Shown here: one piece after another, positions 17,458-25,455 of the stretch
Position numbering within the stretch: position 1 is the first letter of the stretch
How the letters are laid out: every line of letters starts with the position of its first letter
Source: CAIUPE01 sp037131735
Lineage (GTDB): Bacteria; Pseudomonadota; Alphaproteobacteria; Rhizobiales; Beijerinckiaceae
Length of the DNA stretch: 64,000 nucleotides
Reading direction: 5' to 3'
Assembly: GCA_037131735.1 (NCBI GenBank)
Contig: JBAXQM010000001.1
Coordinates: 248,001 to 312,000 of the forward strand
Notes under the pieces: generated by a model
The model's input: only the letters and a program-made list of their open reading frames with translations
What the model was told of the DNA's origin: nothing
Databases searched by the model: none
Translations under genes and position numbers: made by a program

Positions 17458-18534
17458 ATGCGCGTCATAGGCGTTATGAGCGGCACGTCGATGGATGGAA
17501 TCGACGTGGCGCTGATCGAAACAGACGGCGATAGTCTCATTAAATGCCAAGCCTTCAGCGTCGGCGACTATGAGCCAGAGCTTCGCAAAATGCTTCTGGA
17601 TCGATTAGCGAACCCTTCTCTTGCGTCCTCTCCGCCGCCCGAGGATTTGGTTGTAGCGGTTACGGACGCGCATATTCTTGCAGCCGAACATATGATGAAG
17701 CAAAATCGCATTTCGCCAGAAGAAATAAATCTTATTGGTTTTCACGGACAAACTATTTTCCATGCACCTGAACGCCGAATCACGATTCAAATTTTCGATG
17801 GGCAACGCGCTGCTCACCGCTTGAACATTCCGGTGGCGAGTGATTTCAGAACGGCCGATGTATTGGCGGGCGGGCAGGGCGCCCCTCTCGCGCCCCTTTA
17901 CCATCGCGCAAAATTGGGGGATGTCAAAGAACCTACCGCAGTTCTGAATATTGGCGGCGTGTCTAATATCACTTATTGCGATGCTGGTAATGTCATCGCT
18001 TTTGATACAGGGCCGGGGTCCGCTTTAATCGATGATTTTATGCGGAAGCGGCGAGGACTTGCCTTCGATCGCGATGGCTTATTAGCGCGAAGCGGGATCG
18101 TTGATGAAGTACTTCTTCAGAAATGGCTTTCTCACTCGTATTTTAAAAGCGCACCGCCTAAATCGCTCGATCGAAATCACTTTCACGACATATCGTCAGA
18201 CCTAGCTTCCCTTTCTGATAGCGATGGAGCTGCCACGCTTTTGGATTTCACTGTGAAATCCATTGTCCGCGCTTGTGATCATTTACCTCATAAACCCTAT
18301 CGATGGTTTATCTGCGGTGGCGGTCGTCATAACCATCTTCTGATGGAGCGCTTGCAGAATGAATTGCGTGTTCCGGTAGCGCCTGTCGAAGATCTGGGTT
18401 GGAATGGCGATATGCTGGAAGCCGAGTGTTTCGCTTGGCTTGCCGTTCGTATTCTAAATGGCTCGGTCCTTAGCCTTCCGACGACGACAGGCGTCCCTCG
18501 ACCGATGACCGGTGGACGTATCGATTATCCATGA
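17458..18534 (+). CDS. anmK: Anhydro-N-acetylmuramic acid kinase
   Basis: Cleaves and phosphorylates 1,6-anhydro-N-acetylmuramic acid to MurNAc-6-phosphate, feeding recycled peptidoglycan sugar back to metabolism. The 358-residue protein begins with the family signature IGVMSGTSMDGIDVAL and has NIGGVSN, DTGPGSALID and ICGGGRHN, typical of the ASKHA kinase fold. ATG 17458 matches the usual family start; a TTG at 17419 would add 13 residues. A serine hydrolase gene follows 13 bases later, so both are probably co-expressed. MurQ and NagZ, the usual partners, are not in the window. Confidence 0.93.
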   Translation: MRVIGVMSGTSMDGIDVALIETDGDSLIKCQAFSVGDYEPELRKMLLDRLANPSLASSPPPEDLVVAVTDAHILAAEHMMKQNRISPEEINLIGFHGQTIFHAPERRITIQIFDGQRAAHRLNIPVASDFRTADVLAGGQGAPLAPLYHRAKLGDVKEPTAVLNIGGVSNITYCDAGNVIAFDTGPGSALIDDFMRKRRGLAFDRDGLLARSGIVDEVLLQKWLSHSYFKSAPPKSLDRNHFHDISSDLASLSDSDGAATLLDFTVKSIVRACDHLPHKPYRWFICGGGRHNHLLMERLQNELRVPVAPVEDLGWNGDMLEAECFAWLAVRILNGSVLSLPTTTGVPRPMTGGRIDYP

Positions 18535-18547
18535 GTAAAGATTTTGT

Positions 18548-19564
18548 ATGAAACTCGATCAAAATATCGATGATGTATTTTCAAGCGTGCAGCAAAGTAT
18601 TGATGCGCAATCGATACCAGGGGCCGCGCTTGGCATCATCACGCGTGGCGGCGGCCGTGCAATTCGCGTTGCGGGTTATTCTCAGATCGAGCCGGAAATA
18701 TCTAAATTAAGATCGGCGATGTGGTTTGATCTCGCTTCGCTTACGAAAGTCATTTTTACAACGCAGCGCTGTCTTCAATTGGTTGATGCAGGTAAAATCG
18801 GACTTGATGTGCCGCTCTTTCACTATCTTCCGGATTTGCGCCAATATGATTTAAATGCAGCAGAAAGGCATTTAACGGTCCGAAAACTCCTCGCACATGA
18901 AACCCCGCTTCCCGCCGTTGAGCCTCTTTACACTCTGGGTCAGGATGCTGAAACGCTCCGCGCCTATATTCTTCAACGCGATTGGCCTAAGGGCGCGCCT
19001 GTTTATTCCGATATCAACTTTATTCTTCTCGGCCTTTTGATCGAGCGTATAACAGGCTTTCCCTTAAATGATCAAACACTGCCAAAGGGATTAAGCTTCT
19101 CACCGCCAATTGATCAGTCTGTTGCTACTGAATATTGCACTTGGAGAGGGCGCATCATGCGCGGAGAGGTGCATGATGAAAACGCCTTTGCCCTTGGCGG
19201 TGCAGCAGGCCATGCGGGTTTGTTTGGCACCATTGATGGCGTTCTCGATCAGGCCCTTCGACTATTAAATGGTGAAGAGCTTTCATCATCACTGATGGCG
19301 GAGATGATGACACCGCAATTCGCCAATCGTGCATTGGGTTGGGAAATCAATCATGAGGGATGGCATGGCGGTGAAGGTCATTCACCGCAAACTATCGGGC
19401 ATCTCGGATTTACGGGCACGGGACTTTGGATTGATCACGATGGCGGTTACGCGTGGACTCTTTTAACCAATCGCGTTCATCCCAGCCGTCATCGCGATAC
19501 AGGCATCATGGCGCTCAGACGAGAAACGGGACGCCGCATAGCAAGTCTTTTCAAGGCGCAGTGA
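18548..19564 (+). CDS. Serine hydrolase, class C beta-lactamase/penicillin-binding-like fold
   Basis: A 338-residue member of the AmpC/EstB-type serine hydrolases. The nucleophile motif SLTK is at residues 64-67, preceded by the usual WFDLA; a Y-S-D triad (VYSDINF) sits near 157 in place of YxN, and GHAGLFGT follows near 222. No signal peptide is visible, so it appears cytoplasmic, which argues against a resistance beta-lactamase and for an esterase or peptidase acting on recycled cell-wall fragments or other small esters. That idea rests on its close position behind anmK. Its last 14 bases overlap the end of the methyltransferase gene on the other strand. Confidence 0.8.
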   Translation: MKLDQNIDDVFSSVQQSIDAQSIPGAALGIITRGGGRAIRVAGYSQIEPEISKLRSAMWFDLASLTKVIFTTQRCLQLVDAGKIGLDVPLFHYLPDLRQYDLNAAERHLTVRKLLAHETPLPAVEPLYTLGQDAETLRAYILQRDWPKGAPVYSDINFILLGLLIERITGFPLNDQTLPKGLSFSPPIDQSVATEYCTWRGRIMRGEVHDENAFALGGAAGHAGLFGTIDGVLDQALRLLNGEELSSSLMAEMMTPQFANRALGWEINHEGWHGGEGHSPQTIGHLGFTGTGLWIDHDGGYAWTLLTNRVHPSRHRDTGIMALRRETGRRIASLFKAQ

Positions 19565-20297
19565 GTCCGCCTTCGCCCTCATGAAGGGCGTTAGCTTTCG
19601 CGGTGAATCGTCCATCTGCTTCGTGCAAGATAAATCCCGGCGCGATGCTTAAGGGTGCGCGGCTGTTTTTAGTCACGGTCACAAGAATACGAATTGCCGG
19701 TTCATTTTCGCGTGCATGAACCGGTATGATTCTTATTGCCCCGAAATTTGAAGGAAGCCCATTTAAGATATCCGAAAGACGATCAGCGCGATGAATGAGA
19801 TGCAAACGGCCTTTTGGCTTTAAAAGCGCGCTGCAGGCTTTGAGCCAAAGCATAAGCCCATTTTCCGGCATCACATGGGCGCGATTCTTTTCATGATCGT
19901 CCGAGATGCGATCGCGGCTCACATCTAAGTAGGGCGGATTGGTGATCACACAATCGGCATCCTCACCGACCAATCCTTCCGCGTCTCTTTGCGCGAAGGG
20001 CGCGAGAAGATCCCCCCGAACAGCATGAACCCGATCCGCAAACCCGTTCATCTTGATATTTTGCCGCGCAAGCTCGACTTGATGAGCGTCAATATCGATG
20101 AGCTTAACCTGGGCCGTCTCAAAACGGTGCGCGATACTTAAGCCCGCCGCGCCCGATGCCGCGCCCGCGTCAACGAGGGTCCCGGCGTCAGAGGTCTCGA
20201 CAAGGGCGGCGAGAAGAATCGCGTCTGTACCGGCGCGGTGGCCGGTTGCGCTCTGGGCGAGCCTGATTTTCCCGCCAAAAAAGTCTGTAACTGTCAT
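19551..20297 (-). CDS. TrmN6-type tRNA (adenine-N6) methyltransferase
   Basis: A 248-residue SAM-dependent methyltransferase resembling TrmN6/YfiC, which methylates A37 of tRNA-Val. It starts with TDFFGGKIRLAQ and the substrate-side motif GHRAGTDAILLAA, then the SAM motif VDAGAASGAAGLS, an acidic residue after LIDID and the catalytic ITNPPYLD that marks N6-adenine enzymes. The reading frame continues to 20609 but the family start is the ATG at 20297. It is divergent from the polyprenyl synthase and overlaps the serine hydrolase 3' end by 14 bases. This divergent pair is common in alphaproteobacteria. Confidence 0.82.
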   Translation of the reverse strand: MTVTDFFGGKIRLAQSATGHRAGTDAILLAALVETSDAGTLVDAGAASGAAGLSIAHRFETAQVKLIDIDAHQVELARQNIKMNGFADRVHAVRGDLLAPFAQRDAEGLVGEDADCVITNPPYLDVSRDRISDDHEKNRAHVMPENGLMLWLKACSALLKPKGRLHLIHRADRLSDILNGLPSNFGAIRIIPVHARENEPAIRILVTVTKNSRAPLSIAPGFILHEADGRFTAKANALHEGEGGLTAP

Positions 20298-20403
20298 AGG
20301 CCTCCAATATCGGGCCTTAATTCCGCTTGGCAAGTTGCCTCGCCGCGTGGAGCGTGGCATTTTCCGCCCGGTTAAGTGAGCCGGGGAAAAAAGGGTCGGA
20401 ATC

Positions 20404-21420
20404 GTGGGTGTAGTTGTGTCTCTTGAGGAAAAATCGTCGGGCGGACCGTCGCTCGATGCGCTCCTAGCTCTAACCCGGCCCGGCATGGAAGGTGTTAATC
20501 GCCTCATTCTGTCCCGCGTGGGCTCGGATGTCGAAATGATTCCTGAAATCGCGCGCCATCTGATCGATTCAGGCGGAAAGCGGTTGCGCCCGATGCTGAC
20601 TTTGGCCACGGCGTCTCTTTGTGACTATGCCGGGGAAGGCGATGTGAAACTCGCCGCTGCGGTTGAATTCATGCATACCGCCACCTTGCTTCATGATGAC
20701 GTCGTCGATGACAGCGAAATGCGTCGCGGAAAATTAGCCGCGCGCATGTTGTGGGGCAATGAAGCCAGCGTTTTGGTTGGCGATTTTCTGCTCGGCCAAG
20801 CGTTTAAGATGATGGTCGAAGTCGGCTCGCTTCATGCGCTTGATGTGCTCTCTACTGCTGCGACGGTTATTGCCGAAGGCGAAGTCATGCAATTGGCAGT
20901 CGCCAAAAATACCGAAACGACTGAAGATGAATATCTCCAAGTTGTGCGTGGAAAAACAGCGGCTCTCTTTGCAGCAGCCTGTGAAGTCGGCCCTATAATC
21001 GCCGGCAAAAGTAAAACCGAACAAGCTGCCTGCCGTTCTTATGGCACCAATCTTGGCATCGCTTTTCAATTAATTGATGATGCACTCGACTATGGCGGCG
21101 TTGCTTCAAAACTTGGCAAGAATACAGGCGATGATTTCCGCGAAGGAAAAATCACATTGCCCGTTGTACTTTCTTATCGTCGCGGCACTGAAACAGAGCG
21201 CGCGTTTTGGAAACGCACTTTGGAAGAAGGCCAGCACGGCGATGCGGAATTCGCTGAAGCCATGTCGGTCGTCAAGAAGCACCGCGCGATCGAAGATACA
21301 ATTGATCGCGCGCGTCATTATGGCGCAATGGCGCGCGATGCTTTGGCGATCTTTGCAGATACGCCGATGAAACGTGCAATGCTTGAAGCGGTCGATTTCT
21401 GTATTTCGCGCGCGCATTAA
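20404..21420 (+). CDS. ispB: Polyprenyl (octa-/decaprenyl) diphosphate synthase
   Basis: An all-trans polyprenyl synthase of 338 residues that elongates farnesyl diphosphate to the long side chain of ubiquinone. The two aspartate-rich motifs are LLHDDVVDD near residue 98 and LIDDALDYGG near 224, with GGKRLRPML upstream. Chain length (C40, C45 or C50) cannot be fixed from sequence; decaprenyl is usual in this class. The start is a GTG shortly after an AAGGG. It lies divergent from the TrmN6-type gene. No other quinone gene is in the window, though ispG at 50566 supplies the isoprenoid precursor. Confidence 0.9.
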   Translation: MGVVVSLEEKSSGGPSLDALLALTRPGMEGVNRLILSRVGSDVEMIPEIARHLIDSGGKRLRPMLTLATASLCDYAGEGDVKLAAAVEFMHTATLLHDDVVDDSEMRRGKLAARMLWGNEASVLVGDFLLGQAFKMMVEVGSLHALDVLSTAATVIAEGEVMQLAVAKNTETTEDEYLQVVRGKTAALFAAACEVGPIIAGKSKTEQAACRSYGTNLGIAFQLIDDALDYGGVASKLGKNTGDDFREGKITLPVVLSYRRGTETERAFWKRTLEEGQHGDAEFAEAMSVVKKHRAIEDTIDRARHYGAMARDALAIFADTPMKRAMLEAVDFCISRAH

Positions 21421-21609
21421 ATTTGGACGAAAAAATTGCCGTCAAATATTTGCCGCAATTTCAATCCCTAATAAGGATGCGGGCCGGGCCCCTCTGACAT
21501 ATGCTTATCGAAAAGCAAATGTGATGTCGGACCGCATCATTGGGCCCGATCAGTTTAACATCCATGGTGGATCGAACGGGAGAGGGCCTGTATTCAGGGA
21601 GACCCTTTC

Positions 21610-21900
21610 ATGCAACGTTCTTCAGGTGGTATGCCATGTCCAGTATGTTCTGTTCCGCTGACATTAAGCGAGAGACAGGGCATCGAAATTGATTATTGCC
21701 CGCAATGTCGTGGTGTGTGGCTTGATCGCGGCGAGCTCGATAAAATCATAGAGCGCAGTGCAGGTCCCGCACAACCGCCACAAAATACATATCGCTCCCC
21801 CGTGCCTCCGGCTCCCCCTCCGGCCTATGGTCATCATCCTGATTACGGGCACGGCTATAAGAAGAGACCTAAATCTTTTCTTGAAGAGCTCTTTGACTAA
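21610..21900 (+). CDS. Small zinc-finger protein, TFIIB-type (COG3809)
   Basis: A 96-residue protein with two CxxC pairs (PCPVCSVPL near residue 10 and YCPQCRGVWLDRGEL near 37) that form the zf-TFIIB ribbon, then a proline/tyrosine-rich tail ending in a basic patch and FLEELFD. Bacterial members are widespread and without a proven role. AGGGAG lies eight bases before the ATG. The 189 bases upstream hold no gene that I can support. A strong 12-base hairpin follows the stop. Confidence 0.82.
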   Translation: MQRSSGGMPCPVCSVPLTLSERQGIEIDYCPQCRGVWLDRGELDKIIERSAGPAQPPQNTYRSPVPPAPPPAYGHHPDYGHGYKKRPKSFLEELFD

Positions 21901-21916
21901 AGCCTTACGATGAATG

Positions 21917-21945
21917 CGACGATGATCATCAATTGATCATCGTCG
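21917..21945. terminator. Perfect 12-base hairpin between convergent genes
   Basis: CGACGATGATCA, a five-base loop TCAAT, then TGATCATCGTCG. It sits 16 bases after the zinc-finger gene and overlaps the last codons of the small membrane-protein gene on the other strand, so it is placed to act as a two-way terminator. It lacks a clear T-run, so it may act with Rho or as an RNA-stabilising structure. Confidence 0.5.
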
Positions 21946-22189
21946 TTAGATCGAGCGCGACACGCATCGCCGCGAATAATGCCGAAAGAGCGGTTGCTAA
22001 TGCTGCGCGGGAATTGAGAATCTGCGTTCGATTCATCGTCGTCACGATGCGATTGATATCGGCCGAGTCGAGCACCTCATGACGGCTAATACGCCGCAAT
22101 CGATTGCGACTTGCAAGAAACCACAGCACGGCTGAAGCAAAGATTGTGACAATGATCAGTCCGTCGAGAATGAGGGCAGCAAAAATCAT
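21929..22189 (-). CDS. Small membrane protein of unknown function
   Basis: An 86-residue protein with one clear N-terminal membrane helix (about residues 2-26), a basic cytoplasmic stretch (ASRNRLRRISRHEVLDSADI) and a second moderately hydrophobic helix near the C-terminus. I do not recognise a family. It follows the SnoaL-like gene by only ten bases on the same strand, and its last codons form the right-hand hairpin shared with the zinc-finger gene. Its tight spacing and sensible composition support a real gene; nothing in the sequence shows what it does. Confidence 0.55.
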   Translation of the reverse strand: MIFAALILDGLIIVTIFASAVLWFLASRNRLRRISRHEVLDSADINRIVTTMNRTQILNSRAALATALSALFAAMRVALDLTTMIN

Positions 22190-22199
22190 AGGTTAACAT

Positions 22200-22562
22200 T
22201 CAACCGCGCGGCGAGCCGTGATGTTGTGCGATTTTCCATTCGCCCTCGCGTTTCACAAGCATCCAGGTGACGCGATAGGGCATGGGCGTATCACCATCGG
22301 CGAAATCTACATGGGCCGCAGTCGCGGCAACAGTATCGCTGATCATCACGACATGCGGAAACGGATAGCGCGTCACATGGACTTTAGGGCCACGTCCTGC
22401 AAAATAATCACGAATAGACGCGCGGCCGATTGTGAGCTCTGGAACAGAACCGAAAAGCATGGCGTCTTCCGTATAGAGAGCCGCATGGGCGTCGAGGTCA
22501 TGGCTATTGAAGGCCTCAACCCAGCATTTGTGAAAGCCTTCGAGCGTCGAAAGATTGGTCAT
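22200..22562 (-). CDS. SnoaL/NTF2-like protein (SgcJ/EcaC-type)
   Basis: A 120-residue single-domain protein of the NTF2-like alpha+beta barrel fold. It has the typical order: N-terminal helix with FNSHDLDAHAALYTEDA, then IGRASIRDYFAGR, and late strands with VTWMLVKREGEWKIAQHH. Members bind or isomerise small molecules, and many are unassigned. The frame extends to 22736, but the ATG at 22562 has AAGGAGG four bases before it and matches the domain start. That Shine-Dalgarno lies in a small hairpin. It follows lepA by 43 bases on the same strand. Confidence 0.78.
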   Translation of the reverse strand: MTNLSTLEGFHKCWVEAFNSHDLDAHAALYTEDAMLFGSVPELTIGRASIRDYFAGRGPKVHVTRYPFPHVVMISDTVAATAAHVDFADGDTPMPYRVTWMLVKREGEWKIAQHHGSPRG

Positions 22563-22564
22563 GC

Positions 22565-22586
22565 TGCCTCCTTTTTTATTGAGGCA
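22565..22586 (-). promoter_or_regulatory. Hairpin that would mask the SnoaL-like gene's Shine-Dalgarno
   Basis: On the minus strand TGCCTC and GAGGCA pair around a ten-base A-rich loop, and the second arm contains most of the AAGGAGG that serves the ATG at 22562. In the mRNA this could limit translation. The stem is only six bases, so the effect may be small. Confidence 0.3.
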
Positions 22587-22605
22587 ATCATAGGCTTGGT
22601 TAAGC

Positions 22606-24411
22606 TCAGCTGTCCATCTTGAGGGCGGCGATGAAGGCCTCTTGCGGAATCTCGACCTTACCGAATTGCCGCATCCGCTTTTTGCCTTCCTTCTGCTTGT
22701 CGAGCAATTTGCGCTTACGGGAAATATCGCCGCCATAGCACTTTGCCGTCACGTCTTTCCGCAAAGCAGAAATCGTCTCGCGTGCGATGATCTTGCCACC
22801 AATCGCTGCTTGAATCGGAATTTGGAACAAATGCTGCGGAATGAGATCTTTCAATTTTTCGCACATCGCGCGACCGCGTGAATCAGCGCGCGTGCGGTGT
22901 ACAAGCATTGAAAGCGCATCAACCGGTTCCGCATTCACAAGGATCGACATCTTCACAAGATCACCTTCGCGATAATCCGTGATGTTATAATCGAAGCTCG
23001 CATAGCCTTTCGAGATTGATTTCAACCGATCATAAAAATCGAAAACGACTTCGTTGAGCGGCAAATCATAAACCACCATGGCGCGCTTGCCGACATAATT
23101 CAAATCAATCTGCGTGCCACGACGATCCTGACAAAGTTTCAAGATTGCACCGAGATAATCATCAGGTGTTAGAATCGTTGCACGGATCCACGGCTCCTGA
23201 ATCGTCTCAATCTTCATAATATCGGGCATGTCCGCAGGATTATGAAGATCAATATCGGTGCCGTCTTTAAGCGCGATCTTATAGATAACCGAAGGCGCAG
23301 TGGCGATGAGATCAAGGTTAAATTCGCGGCTCAGACGTTCTTGAATAATTTCAAGATGAAGCAGCCCTAAGAAACCACAACGGAAACCGAAGCCGAGAGC
23401 AGCCGAGGATTCCATTTCATAGGAGAAGCTGGCATCGTTGAGGCGTAGCTTACCCATCGCAGCGCGCAAATCTTCGAATTGCGCAGCATCAACCGGAAAG
23501 AGGCCGCAGAACACAACCGGTTGAGCGGGCTTAAATCCTTCAAGCGCACCAGCACAAGGCCGCTTTGTTTCAGTAATCGTATCACCAACGCGCGTATCGG
23601 CGACTTGTTTGATTTGTGCCGTAATGAATCCAATTTCACCAGGGCCAAGTTCAGCAACATCCTGCATCTTCGGTGTGAAGACGCCAATTTTATCGATACT
23701 GTAACGGGCATTGGTGCCCATCATTGTGATGTCGGTGCCTTTGCGCAATTTACCGTCGATGATGCGCACAAGCACGACAACGCCGAGATAAGCGTCGTAC
23801 CAACTGTCAACGAGCATCGCTTTCAACGGTGCTGTTTCGTCGCCTTTCGGCGGCGGCAATTTTTTGACGATGGCTTCCAACACGCCTTCGATATTCAGAC
23901 CTGTCTTCGCCGAGATCGGAACCGCTTCGGAGGCGTCTAAGCCGATGACATCTTCAATCTGTTGCTTGATACGATCGGGCTCAGCGGCGGGGAGATCGAC
24001 CTTGTTGAGCACAGGCACGATTTCGTGCCCGGCATCGAGCGCGTGATAGACATTGGCGAGCGTCTGCGCTTCCACGCCTTGCGACGCATCAACGACCAAC
24101 AGTGATCCTTCACAGGCGGCCAGCGAGCGCGAGACTTCATAGGCGAAGTCCACATGGCCAGGCGTGTCCATCAGGTTCAGGATATAGGTCTTGCCGTCTT
24201 CGGCTTTGTAGGAAAGGCGCACAGTCTGCGCTTTGATCGTAATGCCACGCTCGCGCTCAATATCCATAGAGTCGAGCACCTGCTCGACCATGTCGCGCTC
24301 GGCCAACCCACCGGTTTTTTGGATCAACCGATCAGCGAGCGTCGATTTGCCGTGGTCAATATGGGCAACGATGGAAAAATTGCGGATTTGGTCAAAAGAG
24401 TGCGTGGTCAT
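22606..24411 (-). CDS. lepA: Elongation factor 4 (LepA)
   Basis: A 601-residue translational GTPase that binds ribosomes and is linked to back-translocation and 30S assembly. The G domain has AHIDHGKSTL (G1), the RGITIKAQ effector region, DTPGHVDF (G3) and LNKVDLP (G4). Downstream are the domain with RVGDT and the unique C-terminal end (KRKLLDKQKEGKKRMRQFG). The start is the ATG at 24411; an upstream in-frame ATG at 24447 would add 12 untypical residues. It is the first gene of a leftward group followed by the SnoaL-like and small membrane genes. The 192 bases upstream are shared with the EamA gene and show no clear promoter. Confidence 0.96.
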   Translation of the reverse strand: MTTHSFDQIRNFSIVAHIDHGKSTLADRLIQKTGGLAERDMVEQVLDSMDIERERGITIKAQTVRLSYKAEDGKTYILNLMDTPGHVDFAYEVSRSLAACEGSLLVVDASQGVEAQTLANVYHALDAGHEIVPVLNKVDLPAAEPDRIKQQIEDVIGLDASEAVPISAKTGLNIEGVLEAIVKKLPPPKGDETAPLKAMLVDSWYDAYLGVVVLVRIIDGKLRKGTDITMMGTNARYSIDKIGVFTPKMQDVAELGPGEIGFITAQIKQVADTRVGDTITETKRPCAGALEGFKPAQPVVFCGLFPVDAAQFEDLRAAMGKLRLNDASFSYEMESSAALGFGFRCGFLGLLHLEIIQERLSREFNLDLIATAPSVIYKIALKDGTDIDLHNPADMPDIMKIETIQEPWIRATILTPDDYLGAILKLCQDRRGTQIDLNYVGKRAMVVYDLPLNEVVFDFYDRLKSISKGYASFDYNITDYREGDLVKMSILVNAEPVDALSMLVHRTRADSRGRAMCEKLKDLIPQHLFQIPIQAAIGGKIIARETISALRKDVTAKCYGGDISRKRKLLDKQKEGKKRMRQFGKVEIPQEAFIAALKMDS

Positions 24412-24603
24412 GAGCACGCGTCTAGCAGTCTGCACTGGGTTTTCCAAGTCGCAGGATCAAGTCGTGAGATTATGAGTCGCACCTTAAGAGCCTTGTCGGA
24501 AGCGGGGAGGAGCCATGCTCCCGTCTTTTTGGGCTTGGGCGGAGGGCCCCGAGCGGGCTAAAACGTCTCTCAACGCGGTACCAGATCAATAAAGCGAAGC
24601 GCA

Positions 24604-25446
24604 TTGGACCTTATCCCTTTTCTCGCGGCCCTTCTCAGCGCGATTTTCCATGCCGGCTGGAATGCCGCGGCGCGCTCGCGGCCCGATCCCTCGGCAGCGG
24701 TGACGGCAACCGTATTTATGGCCGGTGTGATTTCAATACCCTTCACGCTTTGGTATGGCCTGCCGCCGCTTGAGGCTTTTCCCTGGCTCTTGCTCGGGAT
24801 TGTTTTCAACACGACAACCTTACGCATACTCGTTGCCATCTATCGGATGATGCCCTTCGCGGTGGCCTATCCGATGATGCGCGGAACAATCCCGCTTGCG
24901 GTCACAGCGCTCGATTTAATTTTTCTACCGATGGGCTTTCATGGCGCACTTGCCCTATTGGGCATCATCTTCGTGTCCGTGGGTGTGATACTGCTCGCGT
25001 TCTCCGGGCGGAGACAAGAATCGATTGGGTGGAAACCCATCTTGCTGGCTGTGCTGGGTGGGATAACTGCCGCTGCCTATGTGATCACCGATGTCAAAGG
25101 CATCGCCATCACCGGAAGTCCAATTTCTTATGGTTTGATCGCCGCAATCATCAACGCCATCGCGATGCCCTTTTTCATGCGCGCTGAGGGCGTACCGCTT
25201 TCAAAAGTGATGAAGGGCGAATATCGATTTGGTTTTTTTGCGTCGCTCTTTTCTATGAGTTCTTATGTATTATTTCTTTATGCTCTTACGCATGGCCCCG
25301 TCGGTGCTGCGTCAGCTATTCGTGAAACCAGCGTGCTCTTTGCACTGGGCATTTCCGTTGTGATTTTGAAGGAGCCTGTGGGCCTTATGCGTTGGACAGC
25401 CTGTGGCCTTGCCTTTATGGGCGCCGTTTTACTTCGTATAGCATAA
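24604..25446 (+). CDS. EamA/DMT-superfamily transporter
   Basis: A 280-residue inner-membrane protein with about ten hydrophobic segments in two repeated EamA halves. The first half has LSAIFHAGWNAAARS and the second ALTHGPVGAASAIRETSVLFA, both family signatures. Such carriers export amino acids, metabolites or drugs; the substrate cannot be read here. The start appears to be a TTG at 24604, because no ATG or GTG lies before the first membrane helix. It converges with hrcA with nine bases between. Confidence 0.8.
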   Translation: MDLIPFLAALLSAIFHAGWNAAARSRPDPSAAVTATVFMAGVISIPFTLWYGLPPLEAFPWLLLGIVFNTTTLRILVAIYRMMPFAVAYPMMRGTIPLAVTALDLIFLPMGFHGALALLGIIFVSVGVILLAFSGRRQESIGWKPILLAVLGGITAAAYVITDVKGIAITGSPISYGLIAAIINAIAMPFFMRAEGVPLSKVMKGEYRFGFFASLFSMSSYVLFLYALTHGPVGAASAIRETSVLFALGISVVILKEPVGLMRWTACGLAFMGAVLLRIA

Positions 25447-25455
25447 ATTATTTTT

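Noticed and set aside
18548..19564. Class C beta-lactamase for antibiotic resistance
   Set aside because: No signal peptide and no YxN or KTG in classical form; the family is broad and mostly non-resistance.
19551..20609. 352-residue reading of the TrmN6-type gene
   Set aside because: The first 104 codons look non-coding and cross the divergent control region and the start of the polyprenyl synthase; the family start is at 20297.
24510..24535. GGAGC-CAT-GCTCC hairpin with TCTTTTT as a terminator
   Set aside because: It faces rightward, but no rightward gene ends before it; the stem is only five bases.
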